From assembly GCA_900542035.1 (NCBI GenBank), contig UQMJ01000012.1:1-64000 (forward strand): a stretch of DNA of 64,000 nucleotides, given 5' to 3'. This document shows positions 15,913 through 25,444 of this stretch, piece after piece (the first letter of the stretch is position 1; the number at the start of each line of letters is the position of its first letter). Both the position numbers and the translations under genes were made by a program. This stretch comes from an uncultured Clostridium sp. GTDB lineage: Bacteria; Bacillota; Clostridia; Lachnospirales; Lachnospiraceae. The notes under the pieces were generated by a model. The model saw nothing but the letters and a program-made list of their open reading frames with translations, ran no database searches and had not been told where the DNA came from.

Positions 15913-17112
15913 TCATCCGTCCTTTTCCAGCAGACGCCGATAAGTAAAGTCCATTCCCAGCGCGCCAAGAGGCGCTGTAATAATAATCGCAAGCACAGCC
16001 ACTGACAGCACAATATTTCCGCATGGCAGTCCCATTGCCAGCGGAACCGACCCGATGGCTGCCTGAACGGTTGCTTTCGGAACATAGGCAATTACAGAAA
16101 ACAACCGCTCTTTTCCATTTAAATTCGTTCCCAGCAGGCACAACCATACTCCAACCGCGCGGATGATTAATGCCAATACTATCATAATAACTGCCAAAAA
16201 TCCTGCCTGAGCCATATAGCGGATATCAACAGCCGCGCCTACTAGTACAAACAGCATTACCTCTGCTGCCAGCCATAACTTTCCGAATTTTTCAGACAAG
16301 CGCCTGGACACGAATCCCGTACTCTTCATTTTCAGAACACAGGCCATGCTCACTACCGCCAGAAGGCCTGATACCGGAATCACTCCCTCCAGCCAGTCCT
16401 CAGCTGCCGCAAGCAAAAATGCTGTTCCCAAAACAATCAGTACTTTCATACTGTTCCGTACATAATGGTTTCGCGCATATGTGGTTTCAAAAAATTGGAC
16501 AAGAAACCATCCTGCAATTCCTCCTAGTAAAACTCCTGCTAAAATTGATAGCGGGATTTTTGCAAATTCTGACATCTGTATCTGCCCGCCCTGACACATT
16601 CCTGTAAAAGTCGTAAACAGCACGATTACAAAAATATCGTCGCAGGACGCGCCTGCTAAAATCATCTGAGGAATGCTCTTTTCTGTGCCGTAGTTTTCTT
16701 CCATCAGCTGCACCATCCGCGGAATTACTACTGCCGGAGACACCGCTCCCAATACGGCTCCCATCACTGCCGCCTCAATTCTGGTAATTCCCAGAATAGC
16801 CGGCGCAAACAGCACATAAGCCAGGATCTCAAAACTAGCTGGTACAAAAGACATAAGAACAGCCGGACGCCCTACTTTTTTAAGGTCTGACAGGTTTAAA
16901 GACAATCCTGCCTTTATTAAAATAATGATCAACGCCATCTGCCGCAAATCAGCTGAAATGCCCAATATGGAAGAATCCAGAAAATTCCATACATAGGGTC
17001 CCAAAATAATTCCGACTGCCAGCATCCCAAGAATTCTTGGAAGTTTCAGAAGCTGGCAGATTCCAGCCGCCGCAAGTCCGACCAGAAAAATAAGGGCAAG
17101 GGATGTAAGCAT
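15913..17112 (-). CDS. Cation:proton antiporter (CPA superfamily)
   Basis: A 399-aa integral membrane protein with about 12 hydrophobic helices and the Na+/H+ exchanger fold. The conserved acidic pair appears in AGASCDDIFVIVLF (about residues 155-168), and an N-terminal LPRILGMLAVGIILGPYVWNF segment is typical. It would exchange Na+ or K+ for H+ across the cytoplasmic membrane. AGGAGG precedes the ATG by 7 nt. It is 69 bp upstream of mtnN on the same strand with no visible terminator between, so cotranscription is possible. Which cation is moved cannot be told. Confidence 0.85.
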   Translation of the reverse strand: MLTSLALIFLVGLAAAGICQLLKLPRILGMLAVGIILGPYVWNFLDSSILGISADLRQMALIIILIKAGLSLNLSDLKKVGRPAVLMSFVPASFEILAYVLFAPAILGITRIEAAVMGAVLGAVSPAVVIPRMVQLMEENYGTEKSIPQMILAGASCDDIFVIVLFTTFTGMCQGGQIQMSEFAKIPLSILAGVLLGGIAGWFLVQFFETTYARNHYVRNSMKVLIVLGTAFLLAAAEDWLEGVIPVSGLLAVVSMACVLKMKSTGFVSRRLSEKFGKLWLAAEVMLFVLVGAAVDIRYMAQAGFLAVIMIVLALIIRAVGVWLCLLGTNLNGKERLFSVIAYVPKATVQAAIGSVPLAMGLPCGNIVLSVAVLAIIITAPLGALGMDFTYRRLLEKDG

Positions 17113-17265
17113 CTCAAGTACCTCCTAAAAACAGTTTCTTTTTTGAGAAACAACCTATTCTTAAACGGGTTCCATCTTATCACAATTTTTTTTCATGTGT
17201 CAATCCAGCCTTCAAAAGAGCTTTCAGAAGATTTTAAATCCTTCTTTTCTCCTGTCTAAATCCAT

Positions 17266-17273
17266 GTTATAAT
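17266..17273 (+). promoter_or_regulatory. Extended -10 promoter element of the TSCPD gene
   Basis: TGTTATAAT (17265-17273) stands 31 bp before the ATG of the TSCPD gene; the -35 region is poor. Confidence 0.5.
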
Positions 17274-17304
17274 AATGAAACCTACAGCAAAGGAGGAAAT
17301 TTAT

Positions 17305-17556
17305 ATGGATTATGCAACCCAGGGTGTCTGTTCTCGTGCAATTCATTTTGAAGTAGATGACAACAACACCTTAACTAACGTTAAATTTATTGGCGGATGC
17401 TCCGGCAATACACAGGGAGTTGCCAGATTGATTGAAGGTATGGATATTGACGAGGCTATCCGCCGCTTAGACGGAATCCAGTGCGGCCCAAGGCCTACTT
17501 CCTGTCCCGATCAGCTGGCACGTGCCTTAAAGCAGTACAAGTCCCAGCGGAAATAA
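17305..17556 (+). CDS. TSCPD domain protein (TIGR03905 type)
   Basis: An 83-aa protein with the sequence signature TSCPDQLARAL near the C terminus and conserved cysteines C9, C32, the Cys of QCGPRPTSC and the Cys of TSCPD. The same domain occurs at the C terminus of some B12-dependent ribonucleotide reductases; stand-alone copies are common in Clostridia and their function is unknown. The ATG at 17305 is preceded by AAAGGAGG at 8 nt; an in-frame codon at 17275 lies in the -10 box and cannot be the start. A strong terminator follows immediately, so it is monocistronic. Metal binding by the cysteines is plausible but unproven. Confidence 0.88.
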   Translation: MDYATQGVCSRAIHFEVDDNNTLTNVKFIGGCSGNTQGVARLIEGMDIDEAIRRLDGIQCGPRPTSCPDQLARALKQYKSQRK

Positions 17557-17567
17557 TCCCAAAATAA

Positions 17568-17613
17568 AAGGAACCGGCAGATCTGGCTTTTACCCCATCT
17601 GCTGGTTCTTTTT
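17568..17613 (+). terminator. TSCPD gene terminator
   Basis: GAACCGGCAGAT / ATCTGCTGGTTC stem (one G-T mismatch) followed by TTTTT; 14 bp beyond the stop. Confidence 0.88.
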
Positions 17614-17635
17614 CTCTCATTTTCACTTTTTCCTA

Positions 17636-18550
17636 TTATTTCGGTTGATTTAAAAGGTTTGCTGTCTCATCCATAATCCACGTTGTCCAGCCATCGTAGT
17701 ATTTTCCCAGTACATGGGCGTCATCCGAAGTATAGTTCTTGTCCAGATTCCCTTGTTCATCATCAAATATCGGATTTACATCCAGATAGTACATTCCAGA
17801 CTCGTCTGCAATTCGTTTGATCTCCGCGTTCAGCTGATTAATCTTCTGATTATTATAGACATCCGAAGATGCTGATTTTTTGGCCGATACGTGGAGATTG
17901 GCCTGTAAAATAATCATCGCATCTGGCTGCAGCGTATGAATTTCTTTTACCAGTTCCTCATACTTTTCTACAATACTGCTCTGAGGATACCCCAGTTCAT
18001 TCAGTCCCAGCATCACATAAATTTTTCCAAACGATCGGGATTGCAAAAGCTCTGAAAGTGTCTGTTTCTTTCCAGAAGCCGTTTTAACAGAAGCCTTCAT
18101 CGCCTCAAAAACCGTCATTCCCGTATTGGCAAATACCTCTGCTTCGCCTAAATTTCCATATTCCATCAGCCCCACTGTTCTGGAATCTCCAATAAACAAT
18201 GCATCCTGGAACAGCTCTCTGCTGGCTTCCACAGCAGGCTGTTCCAGTACGTCATCCGGCCTCTCTTCTGCTGTGGTTTCTGCTGTCATTTCTGCTGCGC
18301 TTTCCAGAAGAACTGCCGCTGTAGTCTCTGCTGGATTCTCTGACATCTCTGCAGCCAGCGTTTCCGTTGCACGTTCTGGCATTTCAATCTCAGTCCCTTC
18401 TTTCGAAGTTCCCTCTAAATCTATATCTGCGCAGGTTTGGGCATCTGCCTGCCTAACCGGAAATCCCTCATAAAATTGGGTAAATCCATATATACTTAGG
18501 ACAAGTACCATGCTGGAAAATAAACTCTTCATATATGCATATTTTTTCAT
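17636..18550 (-). CDS. Secreted SGNH/GDSL-type hydrolase
   Basis: A 304-aa protein with an N-terminal signal or anchor helix (about residues 8-25), an acidic Thr/Glu/Ala-rich spacer (about 38-112) and an SGNH hydrolase domain (about 113-304). Catalytic blocks: FIGDSRTVG (Ser), GLNELGYP (Asn) and DDAHVLGKYYDGW (Asp/His). It directly follows an MBOAT acyltransferase gene (36 bp gap), the pairing known for O-acetylation of alginate, peptidoglycan (PatA/PatB) and other surface polymers, where the SGNH partner transfers the acetyl group outside the membrane. The spacer could cross part of the wall. Ribosome binding is weak, so coupling to the upstream gene is likely. Confidence 0.82.
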   Translation of the reverse strand: MKKYAYMKSLFSSMVLVLSIYGFTQFYEGFPVRQADAQTCADIDLEGTSKEGTEIEMPERATETLAAEMSENPAETTAAVLLESAAEMTAETTAEERPDDVLEQPAVEASRELFQDALFIGDSRTVGLMEYGNLGEAEVFANTGMTVFEAMKASVKTASGKKQTLSELLQSRSFGKIYVMLGLNELGYPQSSIVEKYEELVKEIHTLQPDAMIILQANLHVSAKKSASSDVYNNQKINQLNAEIKRIADESGMYYLDVNPIFDDEQGNLDKNYTSDDAHVLGKYYDGWTTWIMDETANLLNQPK

Positions 18551-18586
18551 AGTTTTCTCTTTTCTTTAAAGGTTTCTCCCGTATTT

Positions 18587-19993
18587 CTAAAACTGGAAAT
18601 ACAGAAACGGATCATCCATTCCCATGTACATACAGAAAACGCACGCCCAAAATACTGCTACCAATCCCAGTACTGCTGCGAAAGAACCTTTGTGCTTTTC
18701 ATAAAGTTTTTCTCCTAACCCTGTAGAAAGAAAAATTGCCGCAGCCAGGGACAGCAGATACATCCTGCCATATTTCAAAAAATCGCCTGCAAAAACGGAT
18801 GTCCCTGTTTCTCCAAAAAACGGAAAGCATCTCATCAGATACAGCTTAATCTGTCCCAGGTCATTTACTGCAAACAGAAGCCATGAAATCGGAATTAAAA
18901 AAGCCATATAAAGATGTCCTTTAAACGGAGAATGCTCCAAAATCCGTTTCAGACCGCACTTTTCCAGAATAATCAAGGTACAGTGGAATAATCCCCACAA
19001 TACATAGTTCCAACTTGCTCCATGCCAAAGTCCTGTCAGAATCCAGACAATCAGCGTATTTCTCATCATGTGGGAATACTTACCGCCTAACGGAATGTAT
19101 ACATAATTCCGGAACCAGCTTCCCAGCGTAATGTGCCACCGTCTCCAAAATTCGCTCACACTTCCCGACAGATATGGCTGATTAAAATTATCGGGAAAAT
19201 AAAATCCCATCATAAGTCCCAGGCCCTTTGCCATCCTGGAATATCCATAAAAATCAAAATAAATCTGAAAGGTAAATGCTGCCAGACCAAGCCAGGCCAT
19301 AGGCGTTGAAATGCTTTCATACCCAATGGCGTTTACCTGTCCCCAGAGACGTCCCATCTGGTTCGCAATCAATACCTTTAATCCAAGGCCAATCGTAAAC
19401 TCCCTTAACCCTTCCTCAATATTGTCTAACGAAATCGCCTTCCGGCGCAGCTGCTTCTGCACCTGCTTATGGGTAACAATCGGTCCGGCAATTAACTGGG
19501 GAAACATACTGATATACGCTCCAAAAGAAACAACAGATCGTTCACATCTGGTTTCCTTCCAGTACACATCAATCAGATAGGACATACTTTGGAATGTGTA
19601 GAAACTAATTCCGATTGGCAGTTCCAGACCCAGATAAGGAAAGACGTCTTTCTTTGCCAGAGGAGCAATCAGCCCATTTAGAATTTCAAAGAAAAAATCC
19701 GTATATTTAAAGAAGAATAAAATCCCGATATTGTAAATAAGACCGATTACCAGCCACCTTTTCCGTCTTTTCGGCTCCTTGTTTGCCGCCATATGACTGC
19801 CGCATATGTAGTTCATTAAAATCGACAACAGAATTAAAAGAAAATATTCTGGTTTATTCCTTACTCCATAAAAGTAAAAAATCAGACTTCCAATAAAAAT
19901 TACCAGATTTTTTAATCCTACCGGCGCAATGTAATATATCAGAAAAAATACTGGCAAAAACACAAAAATAAAGGTAATGCTGCTAAAAACCAT
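18587..19993 (-). CDS. MBOAT O-acyltransferase (AlgI/PatA-like)
   Basis: A 468-aa membrane protein with 10-12 hydrophobic helices of the membrane-bound O-acyltransferase family. Signatures: FWRRWHITLGSWFRNYVYIPLGG and LTGLWHGASWNYVLWG, whose His is the conserved active-site residue. Such proteins carry an acyl (usually acetyl) group across the membrane to a partner enzyme or polymer. The downstream SGNH protein is the obvious partner, so the pair probably acylates a cell-surface polysaccharide or peptidoglycan (inference). The N terminus MVFSSITFIFVFLP is typical for the family. About 190 bp of intergenic DNA separates it from the divergent VWA gene; both promoters should lie there but none stands out. 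Confidence 0.9.
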   Translation of the reverse strand: MVFSSITFIFVFLPVFFLIYYIAPVGLKNLVIFIGSLIFYFYGVRNKPEYFLLILLSILMNYICGSHMAANKEPKRRKRWLVIGLIYNIGILFFFKYTDFFFEILNGLIAPLAKKDVFPYLGLELPIGISFYTFQSMSYLIDVYWKETRCERSVVSFGAYISMFPQLIAGPIVTHKQVQKQLRRKAISLDNIEEGLREFTIGLGLKVLIANQMGRLWGQVNAIGYESISTPMAWLGLAAFTFQIYFDFYGYSRMAKGLGLMMGFYFPDNFNQPYLSGSVSEFWRRWHITLGSWFRNYVYIPLGGKYSHMMRNTLIVWILTGLWHGASWNYVLWGLFHCTLIILEKCGLKRILEHSPFKGHLYMAFLIPISWLLFAVNDLGQIKLYLMRCFPFFGETGTSVFAGDFLKYGRMYLLSLAAAIFLSTGLGEKLYEKHKGSFAAVLGLVAVFWACVFCMYMGMDDPFLYFQF

Positions 19994-20186
19994 CGTCCAT
20001 TCCCGCTTCCAAATCAGATTATATATCTATAGACGCTTTAGAATTTCAGAAAGTTTCAAAATCCGACATCTTTTATATATGTTTTCTTCATGAGTCCATC
20101 TGGATGTCACATTTCGGTTTGTCCGCATACAATACAGTAAGGCTGTCCCTTTCGCCTGAAACAAATTATTTTGGAGGATTTATTGT

Positions 20187-21572
20187 ATGGGAGTCAATTT
20201 TGTCAATAAAACCATCAGCAAAAATCAAATTTCCTGTAACGATACGTTTCAAATCACTCTGGCTCTTACTGCATCACCAGATATTGTAAACAACCCTGTA
20301 GATGTCTTTCTTGTATTAGATCGCTCTGGCAGTATGGCTGGAGAAGCTCTGGAAAATCTGCAAATCGGCGCCAGAACGTTTGTAGAAATTATTGCGGAAT
20401 CTACTGGCGGAACAAGTGAAATTGAGGGCGGAAGCCGAATTGGTATTGTCAGTTTTTCCAGCACTGCTGTGTTAGACACTCCGTTAACCACCTCTGTGGC
20501 TGCACTGAACTCTTCCATCTCCAATCTTATTGCTGGCGGCTCTACAAATCATGCTGCCGCATTTACGACCGCTGTGAATTCCTTTGATTCTGCATCTGCA
20601 AACCGACGGATCCTTGTTATGTTTACAGATGGAAAAACCAATGTCGGACCCGATCCGGATCCAATTGCCGCTGATGCCAAAGCAATGGGAATTACCATTT
20701 ATTGCATCGGACTAGAGGGAGATGACGGCATCGACGAAACCCAGTTAAATACCTGGGCTACGCCTCCACCTTCCTCTCATGTTTCGATTGCACCTGACGC
20801 AGCTGATTTGGAAACTCTTTTTCAAAACTTAGCTAACAATATTTCCCGTCCTGGTGCAACGGAAATCGTTATCCATGAACTTCTTCATTCTGATTTTCAA
20901 ATCGTTTCCGTCAATAGTCCTACAAAAGGTTCTGTAACCCAGACCAGCGGTACTGCACTTCAGTGGAATATGGATGTGCTCGGAGAAAGAGGTTCAGAAA
21001 GCGCGGAGCTGACATTTACCGTCCAGCATATTGGAACGGAAGGCGGTCTGAAAGAAGTCAATTCTTCTATTCTCTATCAGGACAAAGAGGGCAATATCGT
21101 CACATTCCCGAATCCCGAAATTTATGTAGACTGTGGTATTCATTCCTGTATCGGATGTGTTCCATGCAAACAGCAATTTACTGCTCCTGGATGTCAGGAC
21201 TCCGTTCTTTATAATCTAGACGATCTTTCTATTGAATCTACTGGACGAATTGTTCAGCTTGAACTTACCTTAAAAAATGTCTGCCCTGCCAAGGAAGTCG
21301 CTCTGGCCGTCTTATTAAATGAGCTGGATGATGCCGGTCACGAAATCAGACGGGGATTTAAAATCTTAACCGTTCCCGCCCATAACCGACCTTCCTGTAC
21401 AGATATTCATTTAGAATGTATCCGCTTCATCCTGCCCGATGACAGCTGTACTCCTGCTTCTGCCTCCTCTGTCCCCGCTCATTGCCAAAGCCGTAACTTT
21501 ATTGTCCGTGTTTTCGCAAATTATCTTGGATATGACTTTAATTTTGACGAAACACAGGGAACTTGTGATTGA
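20187..21572 (+). CDS. von Willebrand factor A domain protein with cysteine-rich tail
   Basis: A 461-aa protein. The VWA domain (about residues 38-225) has an intact MIDAS site: DRSGS (D45, S47, S49), the STNHAAAF Thr and the MFTDGKTN Asp. A beta-rich middle domain (about 230-310) is followed by about 150 residues containing 11 cysteines, including CGIHSCIGCVPC. There is no signal peptide, membrane helix or LPXTG anchor. GGAGG stands 9 nt before the ATG. The many cysteines without a signal peptide could mean metal binding or later disulfide cross-linking, as in spore-coat proteins; that is speculation. It is a single-gene unit ending in a perfect 14-bp stem. Confidence 0.8.
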   Translation: MGVNFVNKTISKNQISCNDTFQITLALTASPDIVNNPVDVFLVLDRSGSMAGEALENLQIGARTFVEIIAESTGGTSEIEGGSRIGIVSFSSTAVLDTPLTTSVAALNSSISNLIAGGSTNHAAAFTTAVNSFDSASANRRILVMFTDGKTNVGPDPDPIAADAKAMGITIYCIGLEGDDGIDETQLNTWATPPPSSHVSIAPDAADLETLFQNLANNISRPGATEIVIHELLHSDFQIVSVNSPTKGSVTQTSGTALQWNMDVLGERGSESAELTFTVQHIGTEGGLKEVNSSILYQDKEGNIVTFPNPEIYVDCGIHSCIGCVPCKQQFTAPGCQDSVLYNLDDLSIESTGRIVQLELTLKNVCPAKEVALAVLLNELDDAGHEIRRGFKILTVPAHNRPSCTDIHLECIRFILPDDSCTPASASSVPAHCQSRNFIVRVFANYLGYDFNFDETQGTCD

Positions 21573-21579
21573 TTTACTT

Positions 21580-21614
21580 CCGGAAGCAGCTTATAAGCTG
21601 CTTCCGGTTTGTTT
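21580..21614. terminator. Shared terminator at the convergent VWA and PAS/GGDEF/EAL gene ends
   Basis: A perfect 28-nt palindrome (CCGGAAGCAGCTTA followed by its complement, 21580-21607) and TTTGTTTG on the plus strand. It ends the VWA gene. The same DNA encodes the last codons and stop of the convergent gene (TAA at 21591-21593). Confidence 0.82.
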
Positions 21615-24600
21615 GTCTGCAGAAATCTGCAGATCCCTGTCGTAATACCGGAACATATTTTTTCCGCTCTGCTTACTTAAATATAATGCTTGATCTGCCT
21701 CCTGCACACTGGTCTCATAAGAAAATTTCTGAGCATTTACAAACGTAATTCCTGCACTGCAGCTAAGCTGTATTTTTGTATACCTTCTTAACTTGCAAAA
21801 TAGTTCCCGCATCCGGCGTTCCAAAATAGAAGTTTCATTGATATTGCTGATAAATACCAGAAATTCGTCTCCCCCCAAACGTCCGACCAAATCTTTTCTT
21901 CGGAATGTGGTCATCAACGCCTCTGTCAAATGTTTCAATGCTGCGTCTCCCTCTAAATGGCCATATTCATCATTAATATGTTTAAAGTTATCCAAATCCA
22001 ATACGATTAACGCCCCTTTTGCGTCGGGAGTCTTTGTCATATACCGGACGATTTCCCTTTCCAGAGCCCTCCGGTTATAAACGTTGGTAAGAGGATCCCG
22101 ACTCGCCTCCTCTTCCGTTTCTAACTGCTGGCGTTTTTCTATATCAATATCCTTCAGGTATAAGAGAGCGTACATATTGTCCATAAATTTTTCTTTAAAA
22201 ACATGAACGACCAGCTTTACCCAATGAAACTCTCCGTTTATTTTTCTTTTAAAGCACCATTTTCTGGTAACTTCTCCTCTGGCATACATCTGCTTCATCG
22301 TTTCGACGTTCAGATATTTCCAGTACCTGCCTTCGTCTTCCGGCCGAACTACCTTTTTTAAGGCTTCCCTGACCAAATCATTGGACAAAGTTCCACTGCT
22401 GTACGATTCTGTCTCATAATCTGCCCATAAACCATCTGCCTTCATCAATTGCCCACTTTCCACGTCCACCTCTGCATATGCTACTGTTTCCGAAAGCATT
22501 GCATTATAAAAATCACTGATTCTTGCCAGCTCTAATTCTACCGAACGTTCTTCCTCTACCAGTTCCAAAATAACTACCATAATATGGTCATCGCCATCAT
22601 TTTGGCTAAGATGCTGGATTTTCATTCGGAACCACTTATAAGAACCGCTCTTTGCCTTTAGAAGAAGTTCCTTGCCAATACTTTCTTCGACATTCAGCTC
22701 TAAGAAAATCTTTCGAAATTCATCTGCAAAATGCGGATGTACAATTCCCTTTCGAATCCAGCATTCCGGAAATTGTTCTTCTCTTTCTTCCGCACCAGAC
22801 AGGAGATTTCTGTCCGTATGGAAATAGATTGCCTGCTTCTGCTCATTATACTCGAATCTTTCGCTTGTAATACCAACTGGCAGAAAGCTGGTTCTGTTAA
22901 TATCGCTGATAATCCGGTGATACCCCTGCAGACAAATCTCTCCATCTCTGTCTTCCATCCTGACCCCTATGCTTCTTACCATTACCTCCCCATGCTCTGG
23001 ATGAATCCAGGTATACTCCAGCTGAACAATTTGCCGTGTAGAAACCATCTTTTCCAACGCTTTGTTGACGTACTGGTTATAACCATCATTAATACGGCTA
23101 TGCCAATGGGAATAGCACTCTTCAGGGGTTACATTTTCCTGAATTCCAAGAATGCGAAGCATAATACTGTCTGCAAACAGTTCATACCGGCCACGTTCTT
23201 GATCTACTCGGACAATCCATAATCCTAACTCCATCTTGTTTAAAATTTCTTCGTTCCGATTTTCCAAAAGCTTATAAAATTTTTTATCATTTTTATTAAT
23301 ATCCATTCGTTCCGTCACATCATGTGCAACCTCAAATCGGGCCAGTTTTCCCTTCCATGGAATTAATTTATCTTTGGCGATAAATCGGCGGTTATGGTAT
23401 CTATTTGTAATTTCTGCTGTTAAAAAATTGCTTTTCTTTAAATCCTTATTGTTGCAAAACTCACAAGGGCTTGTCCTTCCATAAAGAACCTGATAGCAAG
23501 GCTGGCCTTTATAGTCATAAATTCCTGCCATGCTGCGCCCTGCAGGATTCAAGTAATACAGTTCATGGCTTTGGGGATTGCTGACATATATAATATCTTC
23601 GATATTTTCTGCAATTACCCCTGGATCTTCTTCTGAAATGTGATCTTCTGCCTTCCGATCTGCGTTAATTCCCATATATCGGTAGTATTCTTCTTCCTTT
23701 CGTCTTTCCTGATAAGCATCACTATCATTCCGGATATAAAGTTCTTCAAACTTCTCCTGGCTGTAAGGTGCGGCAAATAAATATCCCTGCAATACATCTG
23801 GTTTTAAGTCCTGAAGCGCTAACAGTTCTCCCTCCGTTTCTATACCCTCACAGCAAACGCGAATCTGAACACTATGAGCCAGTTCAATCAGATTTCCCAG
23901 AAGCTGATAATTATAGGTACTATATTGAAGCCGGCTTACAAGGCTTCTGTCTATCTTAATTTCATGTATATCAATGCTCTTTAAATAACTGAGATTGGCA
24001 TATCCGGTTCCAAAATCATCCAGTGCAATCTGGATTCCTGCCTTCGCCCATTGATAAAAAATACGGTTAAAATGCGGATATTCCTCTAGCTGGATACTTT
24101 CTGTCAATTCCAGGGTCAGCGCCTCTCCTGGGAGTCCGGAAGCTGTAAGACACTGAAGAACCAAATCTCCAATATTTTCCTGTTTTAACTGTATATAGGA
24201 AATATTTACGCTAATATGGAAATTCTTAATTTTTTTACGCCATTCCACGCATTTTTTCAATGCCGTCTCTAATACCCAATATCCTACTTGGCAAATCATC
24301 CCTGTTTCCTCCAAAAGAGGAATAAACTGAGCTGGAAGAATTTTCCCCTGTCTGGCTGACTCGTAACGCAAAAGCGCCTCTGCTCCTATCATTTCATAAG
24401 AATTGCTGTCAATCTGAGGCTGGTAAAACAGAGAAAAACCTTCAAAACCATTTTCTATTGCATGACGCATTTCATCCTGAAGTTCCAAATAGCTAAACCA
24501 TTCTTCATAATCCTGAATGGAAAAAAACTCTAAAATGCTCCCTTGTTTTTTTGCTCTATCCATAGCGATTTCCGCATACTGATAGATAGCGGCTGCATCC

Positions 24601-25361
24601 GAATAGTTCTCTGGTGTGTAAAAAACTGCACCTGCTGAAAATGTGCAGAATGGACTCATCCGCTCTTTTAATGTTTCATATAACGTTTCAACAGATTCTT
24701 TATTTTTTCCAATCAGATTTACTGCAAACCGATTCCCACTTAACCAATAAACGCTGTCCGGTGTCTCTACCATATCTTCTAAGGCATTCATCAGTTCTAA
24801 AAGCATCTGATCGCCATGATCTCTTCCATAGATAATATTGATATTTTTTAAATTATCTACACAGACCGCCATTAAATATCCGCAAAGTTTTTCTGATACA
24901 ACTGCTTTTAAATCTTTTTCAAATCTTCCGCCGCTCCAGATGCCGCTTAAAGAATCGGCTCTCTTCAAGCTTTGATCGGATACTCTCCCTATCATCATCA
25001 ACGGAGAATTATCTTTTTCAAAAATACTCTTCCCCCGACAGTTAATCCATATTCTCCGTCCCCTTCGATCAACCAACCGGTATTCCATATCATGCGTATC
25101 TGTTTCTCCACGGATTAAACGTACAAAATCTTCTTTCACATTTGATAGGTCTTTAAAATAAACAATCTTTTCCCAGTCTTCTACCTGATACCCTTGCTCT
25201 GGCTGCAGCCCTATTGGAAATCTTTCATTTATGTCTTTTGCAAAATAAATGGATCCTGTTTTAAAATCCCATACGAAAAGATAATCGTCTGTACTCTCAT
25301 TTAAAAAACGCAGCATTTGCAGATATTGCTTGACTTTCTGATGCATTTCATCCTTATTCAC
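21591..25361 (-). CDS. PAS/GGDEF/EAL cyclic-di-GMP turnover protein
   Basis: A 1256-aa soluble signalling protein. Domains: PAS (25-130); degenerate GGDEF (140-275; SGNRF at 208-212, so probably no cyclase activity); EAL phosphodiesterase (295-545; EALLR 328-332, LELTES, DDFGTGY 448-454, EGIET 505-509 and QGYLF 525-529, all key residues present); a PAS domain with cysteines 622, 633 and 636; three further PAS-like domains (about 705-1075); and a C-terminal intact GGDEF (1085-1245; GGDEF 1163-1167 with an RxxD inhibition site 1154-1157). It may thus both make and break cyclic-di-GMP, set by several sensors. No membrane helices. Start is GTG 25361 after AAGGAG at 5 nt. A TGGTATACT element (25402-25410) may be its own promoter, downstream of the Tad genes. 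Confidence 0.92.
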   Translation of the reverse strand: MNKDEMHQKVKQYLQMLRFLNESTDDYLFVWDFKTGSIYFAKDINERFPIGLQPEQGYQVEDWEKIVYFKDLSNVKEDFVRLIRGETDTHDMEYRLVDRRGRRIWINCRGKSIFEKDNSPLMMIGRVSDQSLKRADSLSGIWSGGRFEKDLKAVVSEKLCGYLMAVCVDNLKNINIIYGRDHGDQMLLELMNALEDMVETPDSVYWLSGNRFAVNLIGKNKESVETLYETLKERMSPFCTFSAGAVFYTPENYSDAAAIYQYAEIAMDRAKKQGSILEFFSIQDYEEWFSYLELQDEMRHAIENGFEGFSLFYQPQIDSNSYEMIGAEALLRYESARQGKILPAQFIPLLEETGMICQVGYWVLETALKKCVEWRKKIKNFHISVNISYIQLKQENIGDLVLQCLTASGLPGEALTLELTESIQLEEYPHFNRIFYQWAKAGIQIALDDFGTGYANLSYLKSIDIHEIKIDRSLVSRLQYSTYNYQLLGNLIELAHSVQIRVCCEGIETEGELLALQDLKPDVLQGYLFAAPYSQEKFEELYIRNDSDAYQERRKEEEYYRYMGINADRKAEDHISEEDPGVIAENIEDIIYVSNPQSHELYYLNPAGRSMAGIYDYKGQPCYQVLYGRTSPCEFCNNKDLKKSNFLTAEITNRYHNRRFIAKDKLIPWKGKLARFEVAHDVTERMDINKNDKKFYKLLENRNEEILNKMELGLWIVRVDQERGRYELFADSIMLRILGIQENVTPEECYSHWHSRINDGYNQYVNKALEKMVSTRQIVQLEYTWIHPEHGEVMVRSIGVRMEDRDGEICLQGYHRIISDINRTSFLPVGITSERFEYNEQKQAIYFHTDRNLLSGAEEREEQFPECWIRKGIVHPHFADEFRKIFLELNVEESIGKELLLKAKSGSYKWFRMKIQHLSQNDGDDHIMVVILELVEEERSVELELARISDFYNAMLSETVAYAEVDVESGQLMKADGLWADYETESYSSGTLSNDLVREALKKVVRPEDEGRYWKYLNVETMKQMYARGEVTRKWCFKRKINGEFHWVKLVVHVFKEKFMDNMYALLYLKDIDIEKRQQLETEEEASRDPLTNVYNRRALEREIVRYMTKTPDAKGALIVLDLDNFKHINDEYGHLEGDAALKHLTEALMTTFRRKDLVGRLGGDEFLVFISNINETSILERRMRELFCKLRRYTKIQLSCSAGITFVNAQKFSYETSVQEADQALYLSKQSGKNMFRYYDRDLQISADKQTGSSL

Positions 25362-25444
25362 AAGTTCTCCTTTTGATTTATCTATTAAAGTTATTTAAAA
25401 CAGTATACCATTGTTAGAAATAAAAATAAACAATCTGCTGGCCT

